From Anas platyrhynchos (taxonomy: Eukaryota > Chordata > Aves > Anseriformes > Anatidae): a stretch of DNA of 64,000 bases. The notes below the pieces were generated by a model. The model was not told the origin of the DNA and did no database searches. It saw only the letters and a list, made by a program, of their open reading frames with translations. A program made the position numbers and the translations under genes. Shown here piece by piece: positions 1-12,200 of this stretch (positions are counted from its first letter, which is position 1; each line of letters starts with the position of its first letter). The DNA is taken from the NCBI RefSeq assembly GCF_047663525.1, contig NC_092607.1, positions 2,885,001 to 2,949,000 on the forward strand, given 5' to 3'.

Positions 1-394
1 GTAACTAGGGAAGAAGGCAAAGGCCCGTCAGCCACAAGCACCGACGCGCGCAGGGCGGGGACTACGCGCCCGACGGCCCCGCCTGGCTTCTCGCCGCCCG
101 CCCTCCGCCCGCTCCCCGGAGGCAGCGGCTGGCAGCGCGAGCCGCGCCAGGACAATGGGAGCCGGCCCCGCCGCAGCGCCCTCCCTCCCCCCGCGCCGCC
201 GCCATTTTGAGTCGGGCGCCACGCGGCAGCGCGACGGGGCCGCGAGAGCCGACAACATGGGCGGAGGGGAGGGGGGGGGGGGGGGGAGGGGGGCTGTCAG
301 GCGCGGCCCGCCCGGCCCTGCTGGGGAAGGCGACGCGCGGGCCCGGGCTCGAGGCGTCCGCCGGCCGGCTCCCGGCCCGCAGCACGGCGCTCAC
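1..394 (-). other. SRSF6: SRSF6 intron 1 (5' part)
   Basis: This is GC-rich, CpG-dense intron sequence starting with the GTGAGC donor at 394 (minus strand). It has a YY1-like core (GCCGCCATTTTG on the plus strand, 198-209) and a 16-G run at 271-286. The acceptor is outside the window. No second exon is visible. Confidence 0.85.
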
Positions 395-501
395 CCGTTT
401 TTGAGGTCGACCTCGAGCAGGCGGCCATAGCCGCTGAAGAAGCGCTGGATGTCCTTCTCCCGGACGTGGTAGCTCAGGCGGCCGATGTAAACGCGCGGCA
501 T
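395..501 (-). CDS. SRSF6: SRSF6 first coding exon (partial gene, runs off the left edge)
   Basis: This exon encodes the first 35 residues plus two bases of a serine/arginine-rich splicing factor that binds exonic enhancers in nuclear pre-mRNA and influences splice-site choice. It reads MPRVYIGRLSYHVREKDIQR and then FFSGYGRLLEVDLKN, the start of RRM1. RNP2 (VYIGRL) lies at residues 4-9. The series REKDIQRFFSGYGRLLEV separates SRSF6 from SRSF4 and SRSF5, whose RRM1 starts differ (SRSF4 has RERDVERFFKGYGKILEV). Residue 12 is His; human SRSF6 has Asn as recalled. The ATG is at 501-499. The exon ends ...AAC-GG before a GTGAGC donor at 394, so the in-frame TGA at 393-391 is intronic and not a real stop. 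Open frame upstream of this ATG is 5' UTR and promoter read-through. RRM1 completion, RRM2 and the RS domain must lie left of position 1. Confidence 0.93.
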
Positions 502-640
502 GTCCGCGGCCAGGGGGGAGGGAAGGGGAGGGAAGGAGAAGGAGGAGGAGAAGGAAGCGAACGCGAGGGAGAGGAGCACGGGGAGAGGGCGCCGGGAGGC
601 CCACGAACGCGCTCCGCCGCGGCCTGCTCCACAGCACAAT
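502..640 (-). promoter_or_regulatory. SRSF6: SRSF6 5' UTR, pyrimidine-rich in the RNA
   Basis: This stretch lies between the predicted transcription start (about 635, placed 25-31 bases downstream of the TATA box) and the ATG at 501. On the RNA strand, 557-512 is an uninterrupted pyrimidine tract of 46 bases. The start site is inferred from TATA spacing, not from transcript data. Confidence 0.6.
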
Positions 641-661
641 GGCGCCCGCTGCCCACGGCCG

Positions 662-668
662 CTTTTAT
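662..668 (-). promoter_or_regulatory. SRSF6: SRSF6 TATA box
   Basis: The minus strand reads CTATAAAAGC across 661-670, a full TATAAAA element. A GC box (GGGGCGGGGCC on the plus strand, about 673-684) is immediately upstream. It lies about 160 bases before the SRSF6 ATG, a fitting position for a core promoter element in an otherwise TATA-poor CpG island. Confidence 0.7.
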
Positions 669-1120
669 AGAGGGGGGCGGGGCCGGCGCGGACGTTACGA
701 CGGAGGCGGGGGGAGAAGGGAAGCGCCGCCGGGGCGTCATCGCGCTGCCACGCACAAGCAGCAGCGAGCGGGGGGGGAGGGGAGGAGCCCGGCGGACGGC
801 GGTGCCTACGCGCGTGCGCGGAGCTCGGGGCGTGCCCCGGCGGGGCGGCAGCCGGCACTGCGCGTGAGCCCGGCCGTGGCGGGACCTGAGCGAAGGCGCC
901 GGCGCCGCCACTTGGCGCACGCGCAGTGGTGTCCGCCGCGGGGGGAGGACTCGTGCGGGCCGGGGCCTTGTCTGCGGGGCCTGGCGGCTGCTGCGCTACG
1001 GGCCGGAGCTCAGCCTCTGCGGGTTACCCGTTGCGCCGAGCCCGATGGGGGTGCTGGGAAGGGACGGGTGGGGGTGGGCGGCTTCGCGGGGCTGTGCTCA
1101 GCACGTCTGGGAACGGTGCC

Positions 1121-2939
1121 CCGTCAGCTGGGCTGGACTGGGCACTCTAAACAAGGCCCTGGCGCTAAAAAAAAAAAAAAACCTCCAGTCCTAGCATTTG
1201 TGCTTTTCCGTAAGTAGAAGCAGGTCTCTAGTGGGCTGGGAAGCCCAGTGGCCTCTCTTCAGGTGCTTTTCAGACACAGCTACTTGGGATCCAGCCTTTC
1301 TATCAGATAAAAGTTAACAAGTTCCATGTCCCGATTTGCTTTGTTGTAAATAAGATGCACCCTCCCGATATATTAAAACCACTGTTTCACTCTGATGGGC
1401 TTTTCACAATAATATGACTCCATATTATATACCGTAGTTTGTATATTTGATATAAATAGAAGTATTTTCTAGTAAGTTTGTTTTATATTGTATACTATAC
1501 AAGGGGGAAAGAACACATTTACTTCTACTCTTGAATTTTCTCAGCTGCATGAAAAGCAGCTCATACTCACCTAATGCAATACCTAATGTAAATTATGAAC
1601 ATTAATGTCAGTAATATAACCCAACAAAGACAGCAAGATTGCCTTCAATTTTAAGGATGTTGCTCCACTCCATGAGGTAATCGTCAACAAAAAATTACAG
1701 AGATTGTGTTGAAGTTGGGGAAATTTGTTACTCTTGGTTTTTTCTTGTTTAATAAAAGCTTGTTTCATATAATAGAAGAGACAACAGGTGACCCCTTTCT
1801 CTCCATCATAATGGACGGTGCTGAGAAGATTTTATCAGTTTATGGAATCTTCTCTGCCTGCCTTAGACTTACACTGATTATACACCAACTTACAAGCCCG
1901 ATGTATTTTTTTCTATACAATAAGCACCAGGAGATACTTTGACTAGTGAGTAAATTTAGCCATTAACCGGGTTGTAGTGTTCATCAGCTCTGCGCTGGAA
2001 GATTAAAAGGCTTTGCTTAATCCCAGCACAGAGGAGAATGTTACGAGATATGCTGTACCTTGCGCTGAGCGTACAATGAAAGATCTGGCAGAGCTGACAG
2101 GTATTTCACGCTCGTGAGCTTTCACCTATTCTGTTTTCAGGAAAGTTTTGAAGCACCAATATTTTCTAAGCAACAGGATGGGAAAAGTATTTTAGCTGTT
2201 TGTTGCTAAAATGCGATAGCATTCATGAGCCTGTCCTATGGATAGCAATGCCATTGTGATGAGTGTTGTATACACAGAATTGAAGGTTTCTCTTACCGAA
2301 TTTTAGAATAAATTATAAATAAATAAATAAAACCATTTGTGTCGTTGAGATAACTACCGGTTACAATATGTGATCATTAAAATCCTCTTTCTACAGCTAT
2401 ATCCTATTATTTTCCATTCCTGTTCTCTACGAGGTTAATGATTGACTGACCTAAATTTCAAAAATATCGGATATGATTATTCATTTGAAATCATCTGTGC
2501 TGGCACCCACCATGTAGGACAGCTGCATTCTAACGCTTGGTCCTGTGCTTGGTTTAAGATAACATATAAGCCTGTACATAAGTTCAGGGATAAGGAAAGC
2601 TAAGCCTGTTTTTAAGGGCTTCCCTGCAAGTGGATGCTCTTCAAAATGAGAGCCTCAAAGGAACTGCCTTTTCCAGAAGGACTGCAGCTCTGTACTTTCC
2701 GCACAGTCCATAAAAGCTTCTATCTCATAGGCGATGACACTCAATTTCAACATCTCTGCCTCTTAGTACAAGGAATTTCTTTCCCCTCTCCAACAGTAAA
2801 AGTAAGTTCTTCATGACAAAAGTGTTATCCCTGCATTCTCTGATCTCTGAGACTTTCAGTTGAGGTTTATTTCACTGCTTTATCTTGGGAGAATATTCCC
2901 AGAGAGCGTCTCAGAAATGGAGAAAAAATAGTCTGTTCA
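1121..2939. other. Intergenic, AT-rich, no gene seen
   Basis: There is no supported exon here. It contains a short A-run (about 1168-1182), a TAAA microsatellite (about 2307-2333) and a hairpin at 1988-2033. The part from about 1940 to 2330 is low in CpG and rich in homeodomain-like TAAT cores. It could be a conserved element, but conservation cannot be judged from one sequence. Confidence 0.5.
1988..2033. repeat. Imperfect inverted repeat / hairpin
   Basis: The left arm CTCTGCGCTGG (1988-1998) plus GATTAA (2001-2006) is mirrored by TTAATC (2017-2022) plus CCAGCACAGAG (2023-2033). There is one mismatch, a two-base bulge and a 10-base loop. The stem is about 17 pairs. Confidence 0.75.
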
Positions 2940-3700
2940 ACTAAGGGCTGGAGCATAAATGGGTACAGTTACAGCTGTGATCAGCTCTTTTCATTTCTGG
3001 CACTCCTTCATAGTCACTCTCTGCCCCTGCTCCAGCGTGGGGTCTCTCCCATGGGATGCCATCCTTCCCGAACTGATCCTGCCCACTGCTATCACATGGC
3101 TCCATACCACGGGGTCCATCCCCCAGGAGCAAACTGCTCTAACCTGGGTCCCCCACGGACAGCAGCTCCCTCCAGACCCCTGCTCCTGCGTGGGCTCCTC
3201 TCCATGGGCTGCAGGTCCGGCCCGGGGCCTGCTCCTGTGGGGGCTCTCCATGGGCTGCAGCTTCCTCCAGGCCACATCCACCTGCTCCTCCGGGGGCTCC
3301 TCCACGGGCTGCAGCGTGGAGATCTGCTCCATGTGGGACCATGGGTGCAGGGGGACAGCCTGCTCCACCAGGGGCCTCTCCCTGCACAGGCCGCAGGGGA
3401 ACTGCTGCTGTGAGCCTGGAGCACCTCCTGCCCTCCTGCTGCACGGACCTTGGGGTCTGCAGGGCTGTTTCTCACTCCTCTCACTCCTCCATCTGCTGTT
3501 TAGCAGCATTTATTTATTTATTTATTCCCTTTCTTAAATATGCTGCCACAGAGGTGCATCATTTATCGGCTTGGCTCTGGTCAGCACCGGGGCCTTTATC
3601 TAACAGGGGGCAGCTTCTAGATTCTTCTCACAGAAGTGGCCCCTATGGCCCTCTGCTACCAAAACCTTGCCACATAAACCCGTTAAAATCAGTAAAGCAC
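2940..3700 (-). mobile_element. Avian endogenous-retrovirus LTR fragment
   Basis: Read on the minus strand, this follows a layout I recall for an abundant bird LTR family. It has a GGCAAGGTTTTGGTAGCAG block near 3655-3675, then CTTCTGTGAGAAG. Next is a TTTAAGAAAGGGAATAAATA signal near 3520-3540. The long 3' part repeats units like CAGCCCATGGAGAG and GAGCAGG (about 3000-3440). Overlapping open frames in this block are by-products of that unit repetition, not genes. Ends are approximate and no target-site duplication was identified. Family assignment is from memory and needs a repeat-library comparison. Confidence 0.6.
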
Positions 3701-6700
3701 ACATGCAGAACAGCACATGTGCTGAACCCATCCAGTGACAGAGGAATTGTGCAGTTATCTTCACACGGAACGGTGCCCTTTTTTTCCAGAGAAGTATCAG
3801 TGCCTGTAGCCTATATGCACATATTCTACAACGATACAGAGGATGTGACCGTATGGGATACAAAGTCCCTTATTTTGTGGGATACTGATACAAGAGCATT
3901 GACTGGCACATCTTACAAGCCTCTGAGGGCTCCCATTATACACTCTAAAGAGGACATCTTAAAGCTCTTTGCAGATGGCCACAGAGAGAGATTTGCTGAG
4001 GCCAATGGAGAGTGAGGGAGGAGTTATGATAGGATCTTGCAGCTTTGCTTCCTTACTTTGTTCTTATGCTTGAGGAGGGATAAAGGGTCTTCAGGGTGCC
4101 TCCTCACTGGGTGCTATGCCCTGTGTCCCCTTCCAGTGCACTCTCAAGACATTTTCAGATCCTTGATTCCCACAGCTCTGCCCTTTTTTCCACTGGTTGT
4201 GGGACAATAATCAGTTGCCTGTTTTTCATGTTGTTTCTTTTTCCTCTAGCATGCTCCTATGAAACCAGCATTAAATATGCATATCATGAATTTATTATGT
4301 ATCAGTTATTTGCTGCAAGACTGGCATCTCAGGATGCTACAGCCAAGTGTCTGAAAGCATTTCTATGTGTTTCTGTTGCACTTCTCTCCCATCAACTATT
4401 CCCTGTCACATTGCTCTGTCAGAGAACCCAATTCTGAACTCAGCGTGCTGCTCAAGAGGCAAAATGTGCAGGCTGTCAGGATTTTTTTTTTTTTTCTTGT
4501 CATGTTTTTACATAGCTTCTTTGGGTGAATCCCATAGTCATTGGTACTGGAGGGCAAGTTTTGATTCACAAGCAAAATGTGATCTAATGCAGTTCTGGCC
4601 TTTGGCAAGTGTATCCAGTACTACACAACCCGAGACCAAACATCCCATCATTGCTGGGTATTTCACTGCTGCCATGCCTGCAGTTTCATTTTGTGTGCAG
4701 GGAATGGAGGCTTAGGGAGGCTTAGGGTATGAGGTCTCCCCATAGCTGTCTGGCAGGCCCAGAGATGAAATACAAAGCTGCCAAGGGCCCTCAGACCATC
4801 TCCCTTCTCTCACATGGCTCCTCTCCCCAGTTTCAGGAGCACAGCAGGGGATAATGTTATCTTCCTTAGAATGGGAGGACAAAGGCAAACTGACAAAAGA
4901 AGTGCTATCTCAGAGATAGGCCACTGCAAATTAACATGCGTTTAATGGATGATTTCCTATGGATTTTTAGTCCTCCAGATGCGTCAACCTGTTAAAATGT
5001 AAGAGCTCCAAAAAGTTGTCATTATCCAGTCAGGGCACAAACTAGAAAATGTTTTGAAGTCAGCAAGTGAGCTGAGGCACAAGAGGCGTTAACAGCTCTC
5101 AGGGGCTGTTGTTAAAGCAGCTCATTCATCTGCTGTGCCTTAGCAGCTCCTTCAGAGCCATCCCTAGGTCAGACCCAGCCACCAACTAATGAGTGTCAGC
5201 CCGGGCTTTGAGCTTTGGAACAAAACTGGACCTCCTTATGCATACATACAGATCTGTGGGATGGACCATAACAGTTTCTGTGCATTAGTGATTAGAATGT
5301 GACTTTTTATTCCCTGTTTTTGTTTGGTTGGTTGTTGGTTGGTTGGTTGACTGGTTTGGTTTCTTTGTTTTCAATGTGTTCTTGGGTGTCTTACATGCTT
5401 TGTGTGTACTCTCTGGACATAATCTTTGAAGTGCCTACTGGCTTTTGTGGCTTTCAGTCTCTTGCTTCCTCTTCTGCAAAAAGATTTAATTCCCCCATGT
5501 ACCCTTTATCTAAGCAGTATCCCCAGTAGCACTGTCCGATGTGATGTGTACTATTTGCATCTCCTACATGGTCATAAGTTCCATCAAAAATCCCTCTCCA
5601 CGTGGATATCTGCTTGTCCCTGAGAAAGGTCATAGGAATATCATCTGTTCTGTGCCCAGACAAAGCACTAATTTTACTCTGAGACAAATTTTCTTGTATT
5701 ATTCAATTTTGGGAGTATATCTAAAGTTCTGTCATTTCAGTTTGCCCCATATGTATGTGTGTCTAAGATTGATTGACTTATCTATATGAAAAGTGTAGAT
5801 ATAGCTGCCACATTGCTGTTTTAATAATGTCACAGAATGCATGTGAAATCTTTGGCTGAGCTTAGACCAAAAAATCCTCTGATTTGGGATCTCTCAAAGC
5901 CTGCATGCCCAACCTCTGAGACCTTACAAGAATATAAAAAGTGAGTGCTCAGTGAGGTAATAGTGATTTTTTTAATATGTCTCCTATTCAGCATCTGATG
6001 TCACTGGAAGAGCAGGGCAAGGATTCCCAGCTTGTTTTTCTTTCAGTGATTTTCCTGACGAAAATTTCACTTTTTGAACCTGTTGCCTCTAAGCAGAATA
6101 GGGCCTGGGGATGTTAGCACTGACTCCAGCCTGTCTGGCTGTAGAGATGATGAATGTCTGTCATTTTTTGAAATGTTGATGAACATTTTTATTTTTGATG
6201 TTGATTTTTATTTTACTGGCATTTTGATTTTTTTTTTCCCTTGCCAGCTCTCATTACTGCCCTCCACTGTGATTCACTGCCATGTTATTTAGCAATGGTA
6301 CTGACTGCCCAGCAGAGGGGTGCAGAAACCAACATACAGACAGCAAACTCACTTCCACTTCCACCATTTTCCATCCTGTTCTCTCTGACAGGCAGCTCCC
6401 ACTGTCATTACACAGGATGCCATGCCCACTTGCAGCAGCGAGGCTTTGTGAGCCACAGCAGCCTCATGGCTGAGGACCATGGAGTCACAGAAGCTTGGGA
6501 CACTCATCAACCAAGCCACAGTGCTGGAGCCAGCGCTTCTGCCCTGGGCAGCTGTGGGACAGTGTGGGGATGGCAGGGAAAGAGAGAAGGCAAGTATGGG
6601 AGTGTGATAGAGGTGATGAGAAGAGGCCTGCCAAGCCATCCAGGATCTTGTGGTGCTATGGCCCAGCAGCACCAGCCTAGTCCGGGCACGGTGCTGTGAG

Positions 6701-8030
6701 CTGATTTTGCTGCCGTGCAGCAAACAGTGCACAGAGATGACACCAGCCAGGTGTCTGCCAGCACAAGGGGTTTTTGACCAAGATCAAAAGGTAAAGGAAA
6801 CCACCAGGAAACCCCCTCTGCTGCTTCATGATGTCAAGACAGGGTGTTTTAAGGACTGATAGAGTTCCCAGTCTTTTCCAGGTGATGGTTGGAAAAGCAA
6901 ATTATCCTTGCCTGATCTGACCTTAGGTACACCTGTATCACCAGCACAGAGCTGCAAGCCAGTACAGGGCCTAGCTTTACTTGCTTGGAGTGGTGGGGCT
7001 GGACACCTTCAAGAGCTACCAAAATGTGCATATCTGTCCACACCAGGGTAGGCCAGCAAGTTTGAGGCAGTATGTGTGCATATCTCTTCAGGTGCTCTGG
7101 CTGTCTTTAGATACCATCAGTGATTTGAGTGGGTCATGATTTGCCTGTGAGTGGTGGCTGTGCTTTGCCCTTCTCTTGCATCCTTTTTGTTCCAGCTTTT
7201 CAGTCACGCTTGGCTGTAGGTTGGTCTGCCTTTCAGACAGTTGTCCATTACATGTTTTCCTGACAAGACACTTAGGGGCCCTCAAATTTTGTCCAAATTT
7301 CCTTCTCTCCATCTGCTTTTCAGCCTCTGTCCATCTGCTCTCAGTTCATGTCAGTTCTGGCTGAAATGTGTTACCGTAAGATGCCTCTTTGGAGGTGTCA
7401 GCATAAGGAGCCTGCTAGAGCACCCTGATAAGCGCTCACTTCGGCTGTGCCTGCCCCGTTCTCCTCGACACTGCCAATGCTGCCTGCCAGCTCCATTGCA
7501 AGGCAGTAAGGGTGCTAGGAACGACTGTCACTGCCTGGTCACCATGCCACAGCCAGGGCCTGCCTGCACCCAGTCCCACTTGTCCCCATAGGCAGACCCT
7601 GTGGTGTCACCATGTCCTTGTGCCTGTCCTTGTTCTGTTGTCACATCCCCTGCCAGCCCTGTGGAAGGCCTCGCAGCCATTTATGTGCGGCTCCCCAAGA
7701 TCTCCATGTGTATGGCAGAGATAAGGAAGTGCTCTCAGGGAGAGGGGTGGGATAAGCCTGGCCTTGTGCAGGTGATGGGGCTACAAACCACAAGTCTGGT
7801 TTGCCAATTGCCAAATCCCTTTGCATATCATCCTGGGGACCTTTTAGCCCCTTGTCCAGATATTCTCCTTGCCTCCTGGTGTACTGCATTTTTTACTATG
7901 AATGAAAAACAGAAATTCTCTGGACTCAAGGAACTGGAGCAAGTGGAGGGATCTCTTAGCACTGTGGAAGAGTTAATGACTCATACTGATGTCACAGAAA
8001 ATGCTCTTTGTATTTAGCATATTATCTACA

Positions 8031-8034
<4 letters not shown>
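3701..8034. other. Intergenic, no gene seen
   Basis: This is unique-looking DNA of intermediate GC. It has a GGTT-rich simple repeat (about 5322-5350), a short T-run (about 4482-4496) and AP-1-like TGACTCA beside TGATGTCA near 7976-7995. No open frame has a recognisable domain or paired splice signals. Confidence 0.5.

Positions 8035-8073
<39 letters not shown>
8035..8073. repeat. 39-base T homopolymer
   Basis: An uninterrupted run of T. It could be the poly(A) tail of a minus-strand retroinsertion, but no recognisable retrogene body lies directly to its right (8074-8500) and no flanking duplication was found. Confidence 0.9.
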
Positions 8074-8076
<3 letters not shown>

Positions 8077-11000
8077 GCTCTGTAACCCCTGTGAATCCCT
8101 TCTTTGAATCCTTCTCTATGATGTTCATGATACTTGGCCTCTCTGGTGCAGGCTGAAACTTATTTAGAATTAAAAATCCCACTCCCACCATTATTAATAA
8201 AATCTAAAACTTTCTGGGCTGGAAATTGAAAGAGATGGTCTCCCTGGAGAAGCAACCTGTCAGATCTTCCAAACCACAGGCAGGAAGCAGGGTTTTCAGC
8301 AGGGAGAAAGATGAATAGAAGTGTTTCTGGAAGGAAGTGGAAGGCTAAGGCTTTAAAACAAAATACCTGACCTGCCAGTGCCACTGACGTGGATCTGGTG
8401 GCACATGGAGGTTGTGCCATGGATGCCCTTTGGTCTGCTGTCACTTCCAGCAAGGCCAAACCTTGCTGGCCTGGTGGAGGTTCTCTTGGGATGCCAGCAG
8501 GGATTTCAGCTGGAGGAAGAGGAAGGAGTACTGCTTAAATGCTGCTATTGGGGTAAACAGTTGTGTAATTTTATAGTGCCTGTGTTGGAAAGGGCAGGCC
8601 TCTCCGTGCCCTCCATCAAAAGCCTTAGTGAAGAAGGCCGTGCATTCGTGACTCACTGGGAAGGGCAGGTGGGAGTCTGCAAACTTGGTTAGTTGCAGGC
8701 CCTCAAGTCCTTTGTAAATTGGCGGTTACTTTTCCCAGATACAGATAACTAAGGGGTTTGATTCTGTGCCAAATCTGTTGGGTTCAAAGTAGATCCTACT
8801 AGTAGTTCTATCACTGCTTGTTCTGGTTTCCAGGCACTGCCTGTTGTGTATTACAACCTGGGATGTGAATATAAATTTGGGTGGGAAAAACTGTAACCTC
8901 CCCTACTGTGCAAGTTACTGCAGTGATTGTTACTCCAAATCAGTTAAGTTAAATCCAGCAATATTCACAATTCGTGGCTGAAACTTGTTTTAAATTTCTT
9001 TGGTATGACAGGTGTTGAATTAAAAATATGCTGAACGCTGCTGCAGTGGGGTGCAAGCTGTCACGTTGAGAGCAAAGAATGCTTCTCCCTCTCCTCCCCT
9101 TCCAGTGTGCAAGTGTCCTGCAGTTCTAGAGGTGTAGAGTACAAAGCTGTGAGTACAAAGAACTGCTATAGTTATTTTTCACATCTTGACAAAAATGTAA
9201 ATTCATGCCTGCTTCTGCCCCAAGACTCCTGTAATCCATGTTCTAACAGGTTTGTAGTCAGTCCTTGATTTTCTCTCTCCTGCCCTTCTCAGCCTTTTCC
9301 CCCCCTGCCTCCCTCCTGCTCAGCCCCAGTTGGAGTTTAGTAAACCGGTGTCAAAACCCAGTACAGAATCTGAAGGATGTTCAGGTGTAATGCAGCTGTG
9401 ACCACCAAGTCACCTAAGGCTTACCTCTTACTGAGAACTTAAACACCACATCAAAAGCAGCACTGCACTGTATTATAAATGTATTATAAACACACAAGTT
9501 AGTGGAATTTGTACTCAAAGACTGTAGTAAAAAAGAATTGCTTGTTGCTCAAGGCTCTCAGCTACTGTTACAGCAGTCTTGCTGGAAAGAAATCTGAGCT
9601 GCTCCTACTGGTGGCTGCTGTGCCTGTCTACCTGCTGGTCTTGTTCAGTTATAAGAAACTGGGGCAGCAGTTAATCTCTGGATGCTGTTTTACATGCTCC
9701 GAGTGACATTGTCACAGGTTAATGTGGTACTTGACCCTGAGGCAGCTCAAAGTATCTCCCCAGGTCCCGTGTTAATGCCGCTGTGTGTCAGGTGGGGCGA
9801 GGCATGCAGCCTGTGAGCACGTCCTGGTTTTGTAACCCTTGAGCTTTCCTTCTGCCATGAGTGGAGGTGAATCCTAGAGCTTTCTGCTCCTAAGGGGAAG
9901 ATTAATTAACACTTGTGTTAGCTCATTTCTTTGGTATCCTGTGTGTTTCCACAAATTCTTCCACCTACTTAAGGTAGTAGATGCTTCTGTCAAATCAGTA
10001 CAGCAGTGCTGGAGCAAAGGGCTATGTGGATCCTTCTCAGCAGACATAAATCTGGCTTAAGACAAATTTATCTTAAGTTGATTAGGAACAGACTAGAGCT
10101 AAAGCAGAATAAGCCACTCCTTTCAAACTCCAGAGGCGGCCTGGGTTTCAGTCGGACCTGTCACTTTCAGAGGGTGTTTGAGCTCATTCTCCACCATGCC
10201 TGCAGCCGAGCACGGTCAGCCTGTTGCAAGGTGATCCTACAGCTGTTTTGGGCTCAGCTGCAGGGGCAGCATTGCAGCAAGGTTACCTGATGAACATCAC
10301 GGTGCAGTGCTGTGCTGCTCTGCCTTTCCCTTAACCAGCAGTGAGTGCTGCAGGAGGTGTGGGACAGCCCCATGGGGTTGGGGCTGATGTTTGCTTCAGA
10401 CTGCAAGTGGGTGCCTTTCAAACTGCTCAGCCTGCTGATGTCTCTCAACTTCTGCAATATCGTTTCATTTTGCTGCTGGATCTCTTGCTGGGTTCTCCCT
10501 GCTGGTGTGCAGCCTCTGGTGGAACACCGCTGACAGATGAGGGGCCCCTTTGCCACAGCGCTCGCTGGAGTAAACCCAGAGCAGTCACACCAGACAAGGA
10601 ACTGGGACTCTAAGCCAGGCTGGAGACCGCAAGAGTGCTGTCAGAAAGGTGTCTTTCTGGCATGTCTTTGTTTCTGCACTAATAATAATAATAATAAAAA
10701 AAAGCCAAAGGCCTGCTCTGGCCCACAGCCATTTGCAAAAGCAGGGCCACTGGCTGCAGGCTGGCCAAATGCTGCCTTTGGTCCCTGTGCAGAGCAGGGC
10801 CAAAGCACAAAGCAGGAGGTTTGGGCTGACGTGTGGTGCCTGTATGTATGTGTGGATATGTGTATGTATGTACGTTGTCCTCCCGGAACTCCGCTATCCA
10901 GACTGGAGAGGGGAAGGGGAGCTCTGGGGGGAGGAGGTTGCATCACCAAACACCTTGCGCCCCCAAACCTCAGACAACTCTGCTGGGGCGAGAGAAGTGG

Positions 11001-11890
11001 CTGCCCGAGCCCTAATGCTGGTGTCGTGGTGCTCGGCAGCAGCCTCACAGCAGGCTTCAGCTCCTCTGCGCCAGCTCCCCTCCTCCTGGCCGGGTTCGCT
11101 GGGCTCTCATGCCACCTAGCTTCTCACTGCTCTCTTCCTCTCTTACCACGCTCAGCCATGCCTACAATGCAGCGCTAGAATTAAATGAAATAAAACCCAA
11201 CCAGCCACAGCAACGCGGCTATTTTGCAAGTAGTTTCAAAGAAAAATTGACGGCAGCAGTACCTCGGCTTGTTTGCTGCTAAAGGATGCGTGCTTTGGAG
11301 TTGACTTAACGGGGTGAGGGGTACGAATCAAAGAGCAACGCATCTCCAAAACCTTTACCTTCATAATCATTTCTGCAAAATTTCCATTTCATGTCGAGGG
11401 GCACCATTTTGGGGATATGCATTGCAAGACAAAGCAGAATTCATTTCCTTTCACTTTTTTTCCCTTATTGCTGCGTTAGCTGCAGGGAGGCACGGGAAGA
11501 TGCACCGTAGATGAGCACAGCCCTGTGGGTCTGAACAATGTGCTTTGTCCTGGCCACAGCTTTTCCACATCTGTATCTGCCTGAAACTGTTCCATTGCCA
11601 TGCATTGGACAGCAGCAGCCCCGTGGAGCTCCGGGAGGAGTACGCGGTTGTACTTTTGTGTCCTCCACGCTGGAGGGAGGCTGCCCTGGAGGTGCCCAGC
11701 CTGCCATGCTGCAGGGCTGCGAGCATCTTGGGCAGCAACCAAAGGGCAGCTGGTAAAGTCCTCTGCGATGTCATGTACCATGTTCTGCTATTCTCCTTAG
11801 CTGAGAATATAGGAGGATGTTTGGGAGGAGTAAATGAGCTCGGATTGTGTTATAAATGATGTCTCAACTCAATCTGAATTTTGTAATATT
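8074..11890. other. Intergenic, no gene seen
   Basis: There is no supported exon. It contains an AAT microsatellite (about 10681-10698), a TGTATG-rich stretch (about 10840-10875) and several short open frames without domains. GC rises around 10.3-11.1 kb without forming a CpG island. Confidence 0.5.
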
Positions 11891-11912
11891 TATAAAACAA
11901 ATATTTCTAAAA

Positions 11913-11951
11913 GGTATAAAAGGCTATAAAAGGTATAAAAGGTATAAAAGG
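11913..11951. repeat. Four-copy TATAAAAGG tandem array
   Basis: Units GGTATAAAA, GGCTATAAAA, GGTATAAAA and GGTATAAAA lie head to tail. The array is at the outer edge of the retroviral remnant and ends in GGCAAGTAAACAGCGCTGGG. Confidence 0.9.
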
Positions 11952-12047
11952 CAAGTAAACAGCGCTGGGTGTGCGGGGAGTCTACGCTCCACCAACACGC
12001 ACACACAAACATCAAACATTCTAAATATACAGAACATTGCTTTTACA

Positions 12048-12193
12048 TACTAAACGCAAGTATGCCTATACATACGTACAATCAGGAAAGGTAACAAACA
12101 ATCCTCAAAGTTCCATGACTTACTAAAATCGAGTATGCCTATACATATTCACGATCAGAAACGGTAACAAACAATCCTTTCAATTCCATGACT
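12048..12193. repeat. 73-bp tandem repeat, two copies
   Basis: Unit 1 (12048-12120) and unit 2 (12121-12193) share TACTAAA, GTATGCCTATACATA, GGTAACAAACAATCCT and TTCCATGACT at the same spacing. The copies differ at scattered positions. Confidence 0.9.
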
Positions 12194-12200
12194 TAACAGC

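Larger units (their letters stand above)
50..1120. promoter_or_regulatory. CpG island of SRSF6 with an NRF1-like site cluster
   Basis: This is a continuous CpG-dense block that drops abruptly to AT-rich DNA after about 1165. Upstream of the SRSF6 TATA box it carries three NRF1-type GCGC-N-GCGC motifs: CGCGTGCGCG at 811-820, TGCGCGTGAG near 859-868, and GCGCACGCGCA at 915-925, the last a near-perfect site. A CRE half-site (GCGTCATCGC) lies near 734. This is typical of housekeeping promoters. The right half could also start an antisense transcript, but no gene is seen there. Confidence 0.7.

Noticed and set aside
391..858. 155-codon minus-strand open frame containing the SRSF6 N-terminus
   Set aside because: Only codons from the ATG at 501 onward are SRSF6. 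The upstream part includes the TATA box and promoter, and the terminal stop is intronic, past the splice donor.
2991..3509. 172-codon minus-strand and several overlapping open frames
   Set aside because: They follow the repeated CAGCCCATGGAGAG / GAGCAGG units of an LTR fragment; there is no protein domain.
8035..8500. Processed pseudogene next to the T-run on the minus strand
   Set aside because: No recognisable coding similarity to the right of the run, and no flanking duplication.
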